64,000 nt of DNA from Rosa chinensis (taxonomy: Eukaryota > Streptophyta > Magnoliopsida > Rosales > Rosaceae), in contig NC_037093.1 of the NCBI RefSeq assembly GCF_002994745.2, forward strand, positions 33,271,884 to 33,335,883. Reading direction: 5' to 3'. A model generated the notes under the pieces. The model was not told the origin of the DNA. It saw only the letters and a program-made list of their open reading frames with translations, and ran no database searches. Below, in pieces: positions 22,652-34,376 of this stretch. Position 1 is the stretch's first letter. Each line of letters opens with the position of its first letter. A program made the translations under genes and the position numbers.

Positions 22652-23570
22652 AGATAAAGCTTCTGTGGCCAAGTTGTGTATGCAAGAGATATTCAGACTT
22701 CATGGGATGCCAAACATATCATTTTTGATAGAGATCCAGTTTTTCTAAGCCTATTATGGAAATTTTCCTTTTTTGAGTTGCATGGAACCAAGTTGGACAA
22801 ATCATCTGCATATCACCCCTAAATTGATGGTTAGACTGAGAATCTCAATAGAACCTTGGAACAATACGTGAGGTGTGTTGTGGGAGAGAAACCTCACAAC
22901 TGGGTTCAAGTTTTACCTTGGGCAGAATGGTGGTACAATTCAGCTCATCACTCTGCCATTCAAATGACTCCCTTCCAGGCTCTCTATAGTTATCCACCCC
23001 AACAATCACTCCTTATTTATTAGGTTCAACTACAGTGGCTTAGGTGGATCAACAACTCAGGGATAGGGATGGTTTACTAGCAGTTCTCATAAAGAATCTG
23101 TAACTAGCACAATCTAGGATGAAAAACTTCTATGACAAAAAGCATACTGAAAGAGAATTTTGTGTGGGAGGTCTACCTCAAATTGCAACCTTACAGGAAA
23201 AATTCCATGGATAAGAGTGCATTTCACAAGTTTTCACAGAAGTATTATAGCCCTTTTGAGGTATTGGAGAGAGTAGGTAAAGTGGCCTACAAACTCAGAC
23301 TACCAGCAACTGCAAAAATCCACAATGATTTCTGTGTTGCATTGCTTAAGAAAAACAATTAGCCAAGTTGCTGTTGTTGCTGCACAACTACCTCACATCT
23401 CTGATCCTAAAAATCCTAAATGGGAACCGGCAACCATCTTGCAAAGAAGAATTTACAAGAGAAAGGGAGCAGCTGCTACTTAGTGGTTAATACAATGGCA
23501 ACGAACCTCTCTTGAGGAAGCTACATGGGAGGATGCAGATGACATGACCCTTAGGTATCCCACCCTTGAT
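22652..23570 (+). pseudogene. W integrase core and chromodomain
   Basis: After the MULE the integrase continues with SVAKLCMQEIFRLHGMP, then NRTLEQYVRCVVGEKPHNW, WAEWWYNSAHHSAIQMTPF and ALYSYPP, separated by several stops. Next comes FHKFSQKYYSPFEVLERVG (GPY/F-like region), and VAYKLRLPA. A chromodomain follows near 23400-23560 (PKWEPATIL, QWQRTSLEEATWED), which in this clade binds modified histone H3. It is followed by the 3' LTR. The chromodomain places the element among chromoviruses. Confidence 0.9.
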
Positions 23571-23687
23571 TCTAACTTACCTCTGGATGAAAGCACTGAT
23601 GTGGATATCAACCAGGCATCACAGCAGCAAACATCACAGGAAGCATCACAGAACTTGAGGACAAGTTCTATTTGAAGGCGGGTACAT

Positions 23688-24027
23688 TATTATGATAGTC
23701 AACTAAATCTCCTTTGTTCACTGGGAATAGTTCTTTTCCAATTTATTTATGTATTTGTTTATTTGTTGAATGCACCGTTTCATTTAGTTGTTAAACGCAT
23801 TGCTTCGGTATCACCTCACTGAGGAATATTGTTGCATTCATATGATGTTTGTCACCAGTGTTCATGTGACATGTGTTCGTCATATTGACGTTTTCAGCTA
23901 TATAGCTAACCCTCTGTAATGAACCCATGAAGCTTGATAATAAAATTTTCCAATTTCTTTCAATTTCTCTCTTTCAGTTCTTACCTACTCTTCCTGAGTC
24001 CCAGAAGTTGGGGCCAAAACCCTAACA
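23688..24027 (+). repeat. 3' LTR of chromovirus W
   Basis: It begins TATTATGATAG (TG mutated to TA) and ends CCCTAACA, 340 bases, matching the 5' LTR in length. Peroxiredoxin exon 2 sequence follows directly. Confidence 0.9.
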
Positions 24028-24293
24028 AATGATGACTTTCTTTTCCTGAAAACACAAGATTCACCAAAATTGAGTGCCCAAAATGTTGGAAATAAGAGGT
24101 AAAGAAAGGTAGTGGAGAAGAAAGACCAAAGAGGAGACCTTGAATATGTCTTTGAAAAGAGACACCCTCGCCACAACTTCGAGTTTTCTGGAGGGAAACA
24201 TCAGGTGTGGCGGAGACTAGGTCAGTCCCGACTATGACCGCCAACTGATCTCATCGCGGAGTAGCTTGCTCGCTTTACAAGTGTAGATGCCAC
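24028..24293 (-). pseudogene. PRXIIF: PRXIIF-like pseudogene, copy B: exon 1 and 5' half of exon 2
   Basis: Exon 1 (24293-24139) reads, with GTG in place of the expected start ATG, V-ASTLVKRASYSAMRS, then one frame change, then VGTDLVSATPDVSLQKTRS. This is a mitochondrial presequence rich in Arg/Ser followed by the mature N-terminus. The stretch linking the GVS and KDIFK parts is missing, exactly as in copy A. Exon 2 begins at 24045 after TTCAG and is cut at 24028 by chromovirus W. The shared GTG and shared deletion show that the gene was dead before duplication. Confidence 0.88.
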
Positions 24294-24465
24294 TGAGCTG
24301 AGTCGACTTACTCGATTTCTTTCGATTTGCTTTTGGTCTAGAATACTCAGTGAAGATGGTTTCAACTATTAGTTTAGTTACTACGACCTATCAGATATGA
24401 TATAACGGTTCACCAGGGCTCACCGCGCACTATTAACCTTTCGCCAAAGAAACATTGCCAAAAAC

Positions 24466-24636
24466 CACCATAGGTGGTCGAGTTGGTAAGAGCCTCTAGG
24501 GGTGGAAACACCACACTCGTGTTCAAATCACGCTGATGCTAATTTAAGTCAATCCCAATCTATTCTTGGTAGCCAAGGAGAAGGAAGCATTCTAACATGA
24601 TCTCCTGACACAGATTAATCTTTATGCCTAGGAAGC
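24466..24636 (+). mobile_element. tRNA-derived SINE (copy B), left part
   Basis: The A box is kept (TGGTCGAGTTGG, 24475-24486) and the B box is degenerate (GTGTTCAAATC). The SINE is cut at 24637 by LTR Z2 and continues at 34377 to its poly(A) (about 34408-34419). Confidence 0.75.
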
Positions 24637-26029
24637 TTATTGAAGCATTTTAATACGATGTATTAATAGTTAATTCCTCATATTTTACTTAGTTATTTCC
24701 TTAAATAGATCATTTCTAATGTATTGAAGCATTTTTAGGTGCACTGGAGCAAATGAAGAGGAAATGAGCTTAAAGGCATATGAGAAGCAAAAGAGACGTT
24801 GGAAACGATAAAGGCAAGGCACAAGGATGCAAAAATGAGCTGAAATGAATAAATGAAGTTTTCCTGGTCCAGCCAGGAAATCCTAATCTGACCAGAAAAT
24901 CCTGGTCCGACTAGGAAACCTAGTCAAAGTAGGAATCCTGGGTCAACTTGGAAACATGTTCGGAGAAATGAAGAAAAATGTAGAGTCCTAGTTGGACTAG
25001 GAAACCTACTCCTGCTAGGAAAAGGAATCCTAATGACATAAAGAGTCCCAGTTGAACTAGGAAAACAAAAGAAAATTCCGAAAGGTTCAAGAATATTTCA
25101 TGTGAAGAGTCCTCATTGGACTAGGAGTCCTGATGACAATAGGATACCTGAGTGTACTAGGAGAGCCCAAGACCAAGCTCAAAACATCCTCTACAAAGGT
25201 GATATGGATTGGGAGTCATTTTTGACAAGAAAAGATGGTTAAAAATTAAATTTGGAGTCCATATTAGATATAGACTGATTTTGGCTGAATTTCAAGTATA
25301 TATCTGGATCATGACATCTCAATTAAATCCTAAATGCATCTAAACATGATTGTTACAAAGGGAGACTTCTACAGATAATGAAAGAGAATTTCAAGGGATT
25401 ACAAGTTTACAACATGCAAAAAGGTTGAAAACATGTCCAGATACATTCTTTGATGTCCACATTTCATTCTTGGCCGAAATTGAAGGGATAAAAATCAGAA
25501 AAATCAATGGAATTTCGACAAAAATAATCTCCCTTAAATCAAGGTGTTATTTTGGAGGCTTCCTATTGGTTGGATGACACAGGAAGGATGACGTGGAATT
25601 ATCTGATTGGCTAATGTTGTGTGGATTAATCAGATAGTTCCTAGAAATTGAAAGAAGGATCCATAAGCCCTAGATGTCTCCTATATATAGATGCACCCTG
25701 CAAGCCTCATTTATTCATTCTTTTCAACTTCAGAAAAACTCTCTCCATTCTCTTGTTCTTAGTTCTGCGTTTGAACCAAGGAGGAGGAGGAGAAGGAGCC
25801 GTGAGCCTCATCTTGCCTAGCCATCATCCACCTTGTGCCATAGCTCTGAGGAGACTTGCTTTCAAGATCTTCAAAGTTCAACGTCTCAAGTGTTCATCTC
25901 ATCCCCTTTACGGTGTAATTTTACCTTTTTCCTTGTGAACTTCTTTAAGTTTGCTTGGTTTGATTTCATGAACTATGTAATTAGTTAACATATAACATTA
26001 AGCGAAAAGTTTAAAGCCCGTCCCTATGG

Positions 26030-29000
26030 TAGTGACCCGAGAGAGAGGTCCCATAGCACCGCGACCCCGAGCCAATGAGGAACAGACATGTCACGAATGA
26101 TATCCCGATAACTCATCAACCCGAAACCGCAAAGCCTTTTGGGTTTAGGTTGTTGGTTTACGAAACATTTTCTTGGACAAACCATCAAGCAACCGAACAA
26201 CATATTTTCAAAAAGGGAATTTAAAGTGGGCTAAAGGATTTGGGCTTATAATCAGAGCCCAATTTGGAAAACGAATAACTAAGTAACAACTAGTATGAGA
26301 GACGGCCCGATAAGAGCATAAAATGCGACGTTTATACTGTTTAAACCCTATATTTTGCTAAGTTATTTCCTTTATCTCGATCAATTTAACTTAGTTAGTG
26401 TTTTTCAGGTGAAAATGGAGTCTCAAAGTCCAAAAATGGCTAAGGAAGCACAAGTGGCACAGAAATGGAAAGAAATGAAGAAATGGAAGTTCTCCCAGTT
26501 TGACTAGGAAAAGGAATCCTAGTTGGAGTAGGAATCAGAAGCTGACTTGGACTCAAACTCTTAAGTCGCGGAAATTAGAAGTTCTACTTGGACAAGGAAA
26601 CCCAATTCTACTCAGATAAGAAATCCTAGTGTGACAAGGAGTCCCTATTGGATAAGGATTACTCAAGAAGGTTCCAGAAGAGTGTAGAAGAATCACAAAA
26701 AAGATGTTTGTATTCAACTAGGAAACCTACTTGCATATGGAGTTCTACATGCACTAGGAGACCTGTGGAAGCTAGGAGAGCAAAAGAATATTCATGAAGC
26801 ATCTATAAGTGGCGTGAAGACATGTGAGAGGCATGTGATGTGAAGGAAAACCGAATTGGACTCAACTTGTGCTTTAAAAGTCAAATCCATTACAGATTCG
26901 GATTACTGCCTGTGCAGATCAGTCAACTTCAACGGAGTGTCAAAAGTATCTCAGAGCTCAGAAAATTATGATCTTTATATGATTGGAAAGCTACAGATGT
27001 CTAGTTTCCAGAAATTTTTACGGATTGTCGATATCTATTTTATAGAAGAAGTTATGGCCATTTTAGCACACTGAGGTCAATCCTGCCGGGAATCTGTTTT
27101 GTGTCAAAGAAGTCCTAGTTCAACACAACTTTGGAGAAACCAAGTAGAAACGAATTGGGAGTGCCTTGAGACATTCTCCTATAAATACCTTGTGTATTAG
27201 ACATTTCAAGGTGAACACTTTATTCTCCACAATTTCGTTTCTCACCGGTTTGCTCTTGAGTTTCAGGTTTTCGCATCTTGCAAGTTCCTAGCCGTGCCAT
27301 CCTCCATCTTTGCCGTGATCTTCACTTTGTACCACCACCTTGGATCTGCTTTGGAACCTTGGGACGTGTCTAAGGGTTGTTCTTACCATCTTCATCATGT
27401 TTTCTTCTCGGTTTTATGACTTGTTAGATAGAAATTTCTGTTTTGATTTTCTTTGTGTAAAACCGAAACCATGAGTTAATAATATGATTTTTGGGATGCG
27501 ATTTTGATGTTCTTTTTAATGATTGATGTGTTTGTGTGTTCTTGATCTTGATTAATTGCCGAAATATGGAATGATAATCTAATTTTGTTTTATAGATAAC
27601 TTTTGCATGTTTTTGTTCTTTGAGTGCACGCTTAGGATGATTGCATGTAATTGGAGCTAGTAATAATTAGGTTAACGCTTCGTGACCCTAATTAAATATA
27701 GTAGTAAAGGCTTTGTACAAAGGTCGAGATCAGATTATGCATGTAATGAAAAGACTTGCTTTGAGTACTTGAATTTGCATGTTTATTGACTAAACTTTCA
27801 CTTGCTCTTAATGATTTGAATGCATTAGATTATGAGTCGCTTCGATTGTATAATACTTGCATTTGGAATATGTTGATTTGGCGCTTCGTCGGTCAATTGT
27901 GTAAAGAGAAGTCATATAAGGGACATTGGGCGCTTGTAACTTTGTTTCTTGGTTGATATCGTTCCATGGTAATTAACAAGGTTAAGGGATGCATGAATAT
28001 GTTGTTCTTGAAAGGTTCTTGATGAATTGTTTTCCAAAAGTTCTTCTTTTCTCACCTTTGTAAATAAAACGTTTTTGTTCTTTATTGTTTTCTAAAAATT
28101 TATTTTTTCAATCTTCAAAAATCCCCCTATCTTTTATGTTTTGTGTTCTTGTGTTCTTGTGTATTTGTGAAAAACCCCCCTATCTAAATAAATAAATAAA
28201 TGTTTTTAAAAATTCATGACTGGTGTCTCCTTGAATAGTAAATATGTGTTAGTGTTTTCTAGGAATTAATTTGGTGGTTTTTAGGAGTTTGTTGTGTGTT
28301 TGTTATGTGCTCCTATTTTTTTAGGGATTGGCTCCTAAATTTTAGGGAAAGTAGTTAGAGTTAGTTTTGACTTAGTATTTCTTGTTTGACTTGGTCAATA
28401 ATTTGTTTTCTTAATAATTAAGTAATCTTAATTAGCATATAACTAGTAATCCTTGTTGTATATGGATTTCTAATGTGATATGGATTTGTAAAATGTATTT
28501 AAATAGGAGTAGGATTTCCAAAACCCATTCTAACATGGATTCTTTGTTTCTTTCGAAATTTATGTATATATATACTTGTATATTTTGTAGTTTCTTCATT
28601 CTTTGTCTTCTAATTTCGTGTGTAACATGTATGGTTGCTCTCTAATTCTTTGTTGTTTCTTTTGTTGTTCGAAATTTATGCATGTTTATAACTTGTTAAC
28701 TTCTAATTTTCGTAAACTTGTATATGTTTGTTCTTTGATTTTGTAAATTGTATATTCTTTTCTTTAATTTGTTTCTCACATGTTAGCACCCTAATCCCCT
28801 GTTTTGAACGATCCCTGCTTACTCTATACTAACGCTCGACATTTTCAGGGTTTAAATTGGCGAATGCTTTTGCACGTATCAGCGCCCTAGGGTTACGGGT
28901 CTCTCAAAGTTTTGTAAATAAGCGAGTAGGAAACAAATAAATAAATAAAAAGTTACTTCAAAATCCAATAAAGGACTAAGACCTTAATTTAATAAAGTCG

Positions 29001-31876
29001 AAGAGAAATACGCCAAGCCGGGCCATGTGCCTTCCCTGTACGCTCCCCGATCACATGCTAAAAACCTGCACACTGTTGTAGGGGTTGAGCTTTCGTCCTT
29101 GCATGCCCAGTAAGGGCCGACCTAACCATGCTAGGTTTGAAAAATAATATACTTGAAAATATTTACTACATAATATTGTGCACGTTTATCTAAAATACTT
29201 TAAAAAGAGGCAACCACAAACATTTGTTCTCTTTTATAAAACATATGTAGCATGCTTCACACAACTTGGAGCTCCGAGATACTTACCTGCCGGCTAAACT
29301 AAAATAAATCAGTGACTGACTTGGTTCGTCATCCTTCGAGAACCGGCCAACTACTCTATAGTCCTTGTGACTACAAGTAGCGAAAGTGTCCATTTCCTGG
29401 CCCTGAGTCTCCTATGACTGGTTCACTGTCGGTACTCACCCTTCCTCGACAAACATAGGAGCACAGCCCCCTCCGGAGGTTCACTGTTATCAACACCGTG
29501 GGATCCCTAGGAATCAATGTGTCTAGGTCCCATTCACTTTCAGGTCACAAGTACACACATACAATGGGTACAGTATCTCAACATGCAAGTCTAGCCTCGG
29601 TTTTTGCAATAAGCAATTATTAGTTATGAAAATATATGTATCACGAGGCATCGACTAATGAATCGAACAACCCAAAACGTAGTTGCAGGCAACATACTAC
29701 CTTAGTATAACATTCCACATATATTGAAAAACCTCTAACAAGGAAGGGGTAGCTCACCCTACCTGGATATGGAGTGCTCATCCACAATTAGCTTTGTTTT
29801 CGACTTTCGGTACTTCTTCCAATTTCATGTGCACACGGTTGAGTCCTTCATAATAAAATTAAACCAATAAGTAACTTGACGTCATTAACTTAATCAATCG
29901 AGCACCTAAGGCATTCATTTAATTTCCTTAAAGTCCATTGAATTATCCTTTAACATAAAAATCTACTATCCATTCCCAAATAATCCTAATAGTATTGCAT
30001 TTGAACCATTTGGGATATGGTGATTATACTTAGCACTTTGACTTCACTTCTTTAACCTTTTTTACTTTAGAAAAACAAATCACAATTTCCATTCCCGAAC
30101 AATTCACTTAACATAGTAAGCTCATTTGGGATATGGTGATCGTACTTCTTTCCTTACTGTAATTCGGGTCAACCGAGTTGACATTTTTACTTAGTCTTTA
30201 AACCTTAAGAAAATAAATAGTAATTACCATTCCCGAATAATCATATTCTTACGATAACTTCGGGATATGGCGACACTAGAATACTCCGATTTTTTTTTAA
30301 CCTTGTTTCGTGAACGTTAATCCAATATCCTAATTTAGCCCAAACAAATAAAATCCATCATTTTCATTACCCATTTCCACTCAACATTGATAGTTACTCA
30401 TGCTCAACATTTTCTTTCAATACAACGATTTAACTTGCAATTTACAACTTTGTTAAAGAGCTCACTGATTTAGTCATTCACCTTATAACAATGACATTTC
30501 CAACATAACCGATCACTCAAATACCACAACCAAATTTATATCACGCATACTCAATAAAACCATAACTTTGATCAGTACAAATAGTACACGGCCGAACAGA
30601 TTCCAAAATACACAGTCCCTTACCATTATTCTTTTCCCCAACCAGAGGCTAATTCTAGTTGCTGCAATCCACCACTATCAACCCATTTGGACCTCTAGCA
30701 GAAAAAAATACTATCAATATTCAACACTCAACCAATCTTCCATCCAAAGCAGAGTTCGGAAATCCTTACTAGTCTCCAATACCAATTAGGCTGAACCAAC
30801 AGTTTCTCCCTCCTCCAAAATCTCCAAAATGCAAACTCCATGATTTCTGGCGACCGTAAGCGACGGAGCTAAGGCGGTCCACGCGTCAGCTGCGGCGCGT
30901 GTAGCGAGTGCGGCGACTCGGGTGGGAGTCGGAGATCGGGGTTATGGGGTTTTGGTCAAGGGAGAGATGCTGACTCCATGTATGGTGGTGGTTTGGCTAG
31001 TTTCGGACTGGAGATTGGAGAACGAAGGCATGCAGAGCCTCGGGTTCCAGTGAGCTTGCATGGCTTTTTCCGATGGTCGGAGTTTGAGGCTATTGTTCGG
31101 GTTTTGCTCTCTAGGGCTTGGTACTCCAATTTCTGGTAGTGGTGGTGGTGCGAATCGGCTATTGGAAATCGGAGGATTAAGGAAGGCAATGGTGTCGCAG
31201 CTTTTGGTGGTCGAGTGTGGAGGCTGCCGGCAGTGCATGTGGGTGGTGAGGCTCGGGCTTCGGTCGAATTTAGGTGCTAGATCGATTGGTGGTGGCGGTG
31301 TGGTGAGATGGTGGCTGGAAATGGGGTTTTCCGGTGATGGAAGAGAGAAGACGAAAAAGGAGAGGTAGGGGAGAGAGAGAGAGGACGCAGCTGCAAAGGA
31401 GGAAGATGAGAGTTTAGATTTTAGGGTTTCCAAGTTCCTATTTATACTTGTCCATGAAATACCCATTTTTCCCTTGTGACAAATTACGAAACTCTTCTAG
31501 CTAATTGTTTTCAGTTTTGGGCTCGTAACTTCTTCTTTTATTCGTTTTTTGTCGGAAACTTCCTAAATTATTTCTCGACTTCATCCTAGTCGCAAAACTC
31601 GATTTCGTTAAAACTAAAAATTCAAATCTTCACTACAACTCAATTCGCCTTCCTTTCAAATTCGCTTCGAAGACCTTTTGCTTCAATGAACTTTAGTAAC
31701 CTTCTAGGCCCAAATGAAAGGATCTCGGCCCAAACTTAGTTTGAATAGCCCAATTGGTAGTCTCGACAAGAAATTAATCTCCAAAGTCACTTCCTTCATT
31801 TAAATCACCTTGCGGAAAAATCTTATTGGCAAAAAATTACCTTCTAAAAATTAAACAAAATTTTCTGGGGATCACA
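26030..31876 (-). mobile_element. Solo LTR, family T, inside Z2 and itself holding Z3
   Basis: On the minus strand it starts TGTGATCCCCAG at 31876 and ends ...GGTCACTAC, with cctatg on both sides (26024-26029, 31877-31882). Without Z3 it is about 3.3 kb. A minus-strand TATA box (TATAAATAGG, 31436-31445) precedes a GC-rich stretch (30840-31400). A 174-codon ORF (31466-30942) overlaps the TATA region and is not believed. No gag/pol. Long chromovirus-like LTRs often begin TGTGA. Confidence 0.7.
26308..28881 (+). mobile_element. LTR, family Z (copy Z3), inside solo LTR T
   Basis: It begins CGATAAGAGC (TG mutated to CG) and ends GCACGTATCA. The flanks cggcc and gcgcc agree only partly. The 3' third has the family's tttcagggtttaaattggcg block, also present in Z1 and Z2. 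No coding region. Confidence 0.7.
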
Positions 31877-32485
31877 CCTATGTTTAAATAAAAGTTGCGA
31901 TTTGTATAGTTGTGATATTTATGTTGCTTATGTGAGATTGCTTGATTGGTTTTGCTTTACAGAAAACTTTTACATGTTTATCTTAGGACTAAATACTCGT
32001 AACTCCTTATACTTTTCCCTGAAAAACAGTTTGGTCTCTCGCCTTTTAAATTAAACTGAATAGTCCTTATTCTCTCTAATTCTCATATAATAGGTCCAAA
32101 ATGATTCAAAATGACTATTATGCCCCTCATTTTCTCTTTTTATTATTATTTTTATTTTTTTCTCAAATTTTTTTTTATTTTTCTCCCTTTTTTATACTCT
32201 CTCTCTCTCTCTCTCTCCCTCTCTCTCTACCCCAAGCAGCGGCAATCCAATCCCTCTCCTCCATCCTCCCCTCACTCTCTTCCACCTCCCACACCACCGC
32301 CGGTTCCCTCCTCCACGATCCCGACACATCCTCCCAAATTTCCTCCCTCCTTAAACAACCCGGCTCTGGAGCCAACAACCAAGGCCACCGCGGCTCTCTC
32401 TCTATCTCTCTCTCTCTCCCCAATCTCGATAAGCTGCTCCTGAAATTGGCTCCACCCTAACCTCCCCAACTCGACTGCCAACCCG

Positions 32486-32488
<3 letters not shown>

Positions 32489-32571
<83 letters not shown>
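32489..32571. repeat. (CT)n microsatellite
   Basis: About 83 uninterrupted bases of CT inside the Mutator-like element, with shorter CT runs at 32193-32227 and 32393-32418. Confidence 0.95.
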
Positions 32572-32572
<1 letters not shown>

Positions 32573-33325
32573 GGCCGCACGGTCCCTTTCTCTCTCTCCC
32601 TCGACCTTTCTTCTTCTTTTCTTCCTCTACAACACTTCAGGCCACCATCTCACAGCGCCACCATCACCAGTCGAATCCAGACCGAAACCTAAGCCAATTA
32701 CGGCCATAGGTCGATCCCGGTTCCCACATGCACACCGCAAGCTCCAGCGCCACTGCACCCCACCTTCCTTCAATTTCCAGCGATCTCCTTGCTTCACCAC
32801 CACCTTGGCTCAACTCTGTAAACAAGAAGGAGCAAAACCCAGCAGCCCCATCACCCACCACCACCGGAAGACACCACCTGCGCCATAGCTGGAGCTCTCG
32901 CCTCTGCACTTAGGTATTCTTCAATCTCTGATAAAAATCGAGCCATACCACCACCATATAAGTTCATGGCATAATCCTTTCGGCTCGCGTTCCTGAATTC
33001 TAGACTTGGAGGAAACGATGAGCGGCTCCGGCGAGAGAGAAAGCTGATAGAGCTTTAGGGATTTTGTTTTTAGGAAGGGGGAGAGGGGACAGAGAGGGAG
33101 GGGAGGGAGAGAGAGAGTATAAAAAAAGGGGAGACAAATAAAGAAAAATAGAGAAAAAAATAAAAATAATAATAAAAAGAGAAAATGAGGGAAATAATAG
33201 CCGTTTCGAATCATTTTGGTCCTGTTATATGAGAATTAGAGAGAATAAGGACTATTCAGTTTAATTTAAAAGGCGAGGGACCAAACTGTTTTTCAGGGAA
33301 AAGTATGAGGAGTAACAAGTATTTA

Positions 33326-33647
33326 GGGCTAGTTTGGGATTGCTGTGACTTTTAAAAAAAAAAATTGATGCTGCTGTGTTGTGAAAATAATCAACTGTAA
33401 ATTAAAACAGTTTCGTGTTTGGTAATTAATATTTTTAAAAGTGTTGTCAGTACATAAAACAACTGCAGAGTGTGTTTTGATCTACAACAGCTTCTAAAAG
33501 CAACCTCTGGGCTACTTCTAAAATCTGCTGCCAGACCTATAACTTCCAATTAAAGCTGCATTTTATTTATTTACCAAATACAATAAAATCTAAAATTTTG
33601 AACAAAAGCTAATTTTTTTTTTAAGTGAAGCAATCCCAAATGGGACC
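33326..33647. mobile_element. PIF/Harbinger-type MITE in the MULE's right end
   Basis: The ends GGGCTAGTTTGGGATTGC and GCAATCCCAAATGGGACC (shared core GTTTGGGATTGC-like) are flanked by TTA (33323-33325, 33648-33650). Removing it restores the MULE end as ...gtatttagtcc. The 322-base body has no coding potential. Confidence 0.85.
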
Positions 33648-34376
33648 TTAGTCCTTTATCTTATTTGGGTCGACACTTATAGGATTTGCATGTAATTGGA
33701 GTAAGATTTAGGTAAACAATTTCACCTAATAGTTTTGTAAACCTAAATCATAAGTAGTAAAGGTTTTGGATAAAAGTCGAAACCAATTAAGGAGGATTGC
33801 AAATAAATGAACTTTTTCATACTAGGTTGTGCACTTTGGTTGACATATTTTTTTTTATATTTATTTTTTATTTTTTTTATGCATTGAATGTGTTCTTGAG
33901 TAGCTTGCTTTCTAGACTATGATTGCATGTTCAATAGATTTAATTTAGGTGCTTTCACTTAGATTAAATATTTCAGGAAAGTAAAAATTGGGAAACCATT
34001 TGCTTATTAACATTTCACATGTTCAACTTCTTTCTCATGACATAGAAGATCAACTATAAGATTTGTGATTGGATTTTATTCATATGGATATGGTTTTTAT
34101 CTTTGTTCCTTGTGTTCCACCCTTGTATATGTGTTTTAATAATTTCTTTATTTTATTTATTTTAATTTTTGATTTTATAATCCCAAAAACCCCCTAATTT
34201 TGATCTCATGTAATTTTGTTTATTTTTGTAAATAATAATTCATACTTTTTATTAATTCTTTATTTGTTTATGCAATTACAGGTGTACCCTCAATCCCCTA
34301 CTTAAACGATTCTTACTTATTCTATACTGACAACTACATTTTGCAGGGTAAACTATGTGCTACTTTTAGTATATCA

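Larger units (their letters stand above)
14545..24027 (+). mobile_element. Ty3/gypsy chromovirus W, full-length but dead
   Basis: The 5' LTR is TGTTATG (14545-14551) plus 16519-16851, split by solo LTR Z1. The 3' LTR is 23688-24027. Each LTR totals 340 bases and they differ at several percent of sites. Host exon sequence flanks it with gatga (14540-14544) and aatga (24028-24032), a 5-bp duplication with one mismatch. The order is LTR, Met-type primer site, gag, protease, RT, RNase H, integrase, chromodomain, LTR, so this is a chromovirus. Coding is ruined by stops, frameshifts, a 287-base tandem duplication and two further insertions. Confidence 0.9.
31986..33654. mobile_element. Mutator-like transposon, possible Pack-MULE, in Z2
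   Basis: Long inverted ends (about 120 bases, GGACTAAATACT at both edges) carry the block tttggtctctcgcctttt and its complement. They are flanked by a perfect 9-bp duplication tttatctta (31977-31985, 33655-33663). The body (32196-32910) is much more GC-rich than its surroundings and holds a long (CT)n. It has short ORFs (for example plus frame 32101-32460 with QAAAIQSLSSILPSLSST) that look like gene-derived sequence, but I could not name a parent gene. Confidence 0.88.
24637..34376 (+). mobile_element. Solo LTR, family Z (copy Z2), expanded by nested insertions
   Basis: The Z2 sequence itself is 24637-26029, 31877-31985 and 33664-34376. The ends are TTATTGAAGC (TGATAGAAGC in Z1) and ...GTATATCA, with a perfect 5-bp duplication gaagc (24632-24636, 34377-34381). 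It is inserted in the SINE of copy B. A TATA-like ctatatatag lies at 25680-25689. No coding region of its own. Confidence 0.85.

Noticed and set aside
30942..31466. 174-codon minus ORF in LTR T
   Set aside because: It overlaps the LTR's TATA box and GC-rich leader, is Ser/Pro biased, and has no recognised domain.
32101..32580. Overlapping plus and minus ORFs around the CT repeat
   Set aside because: Low-complexity CT/GA tracts create Ser/Leu and Arg/Glu runs; only possible captured sequence is noted, not a gene.
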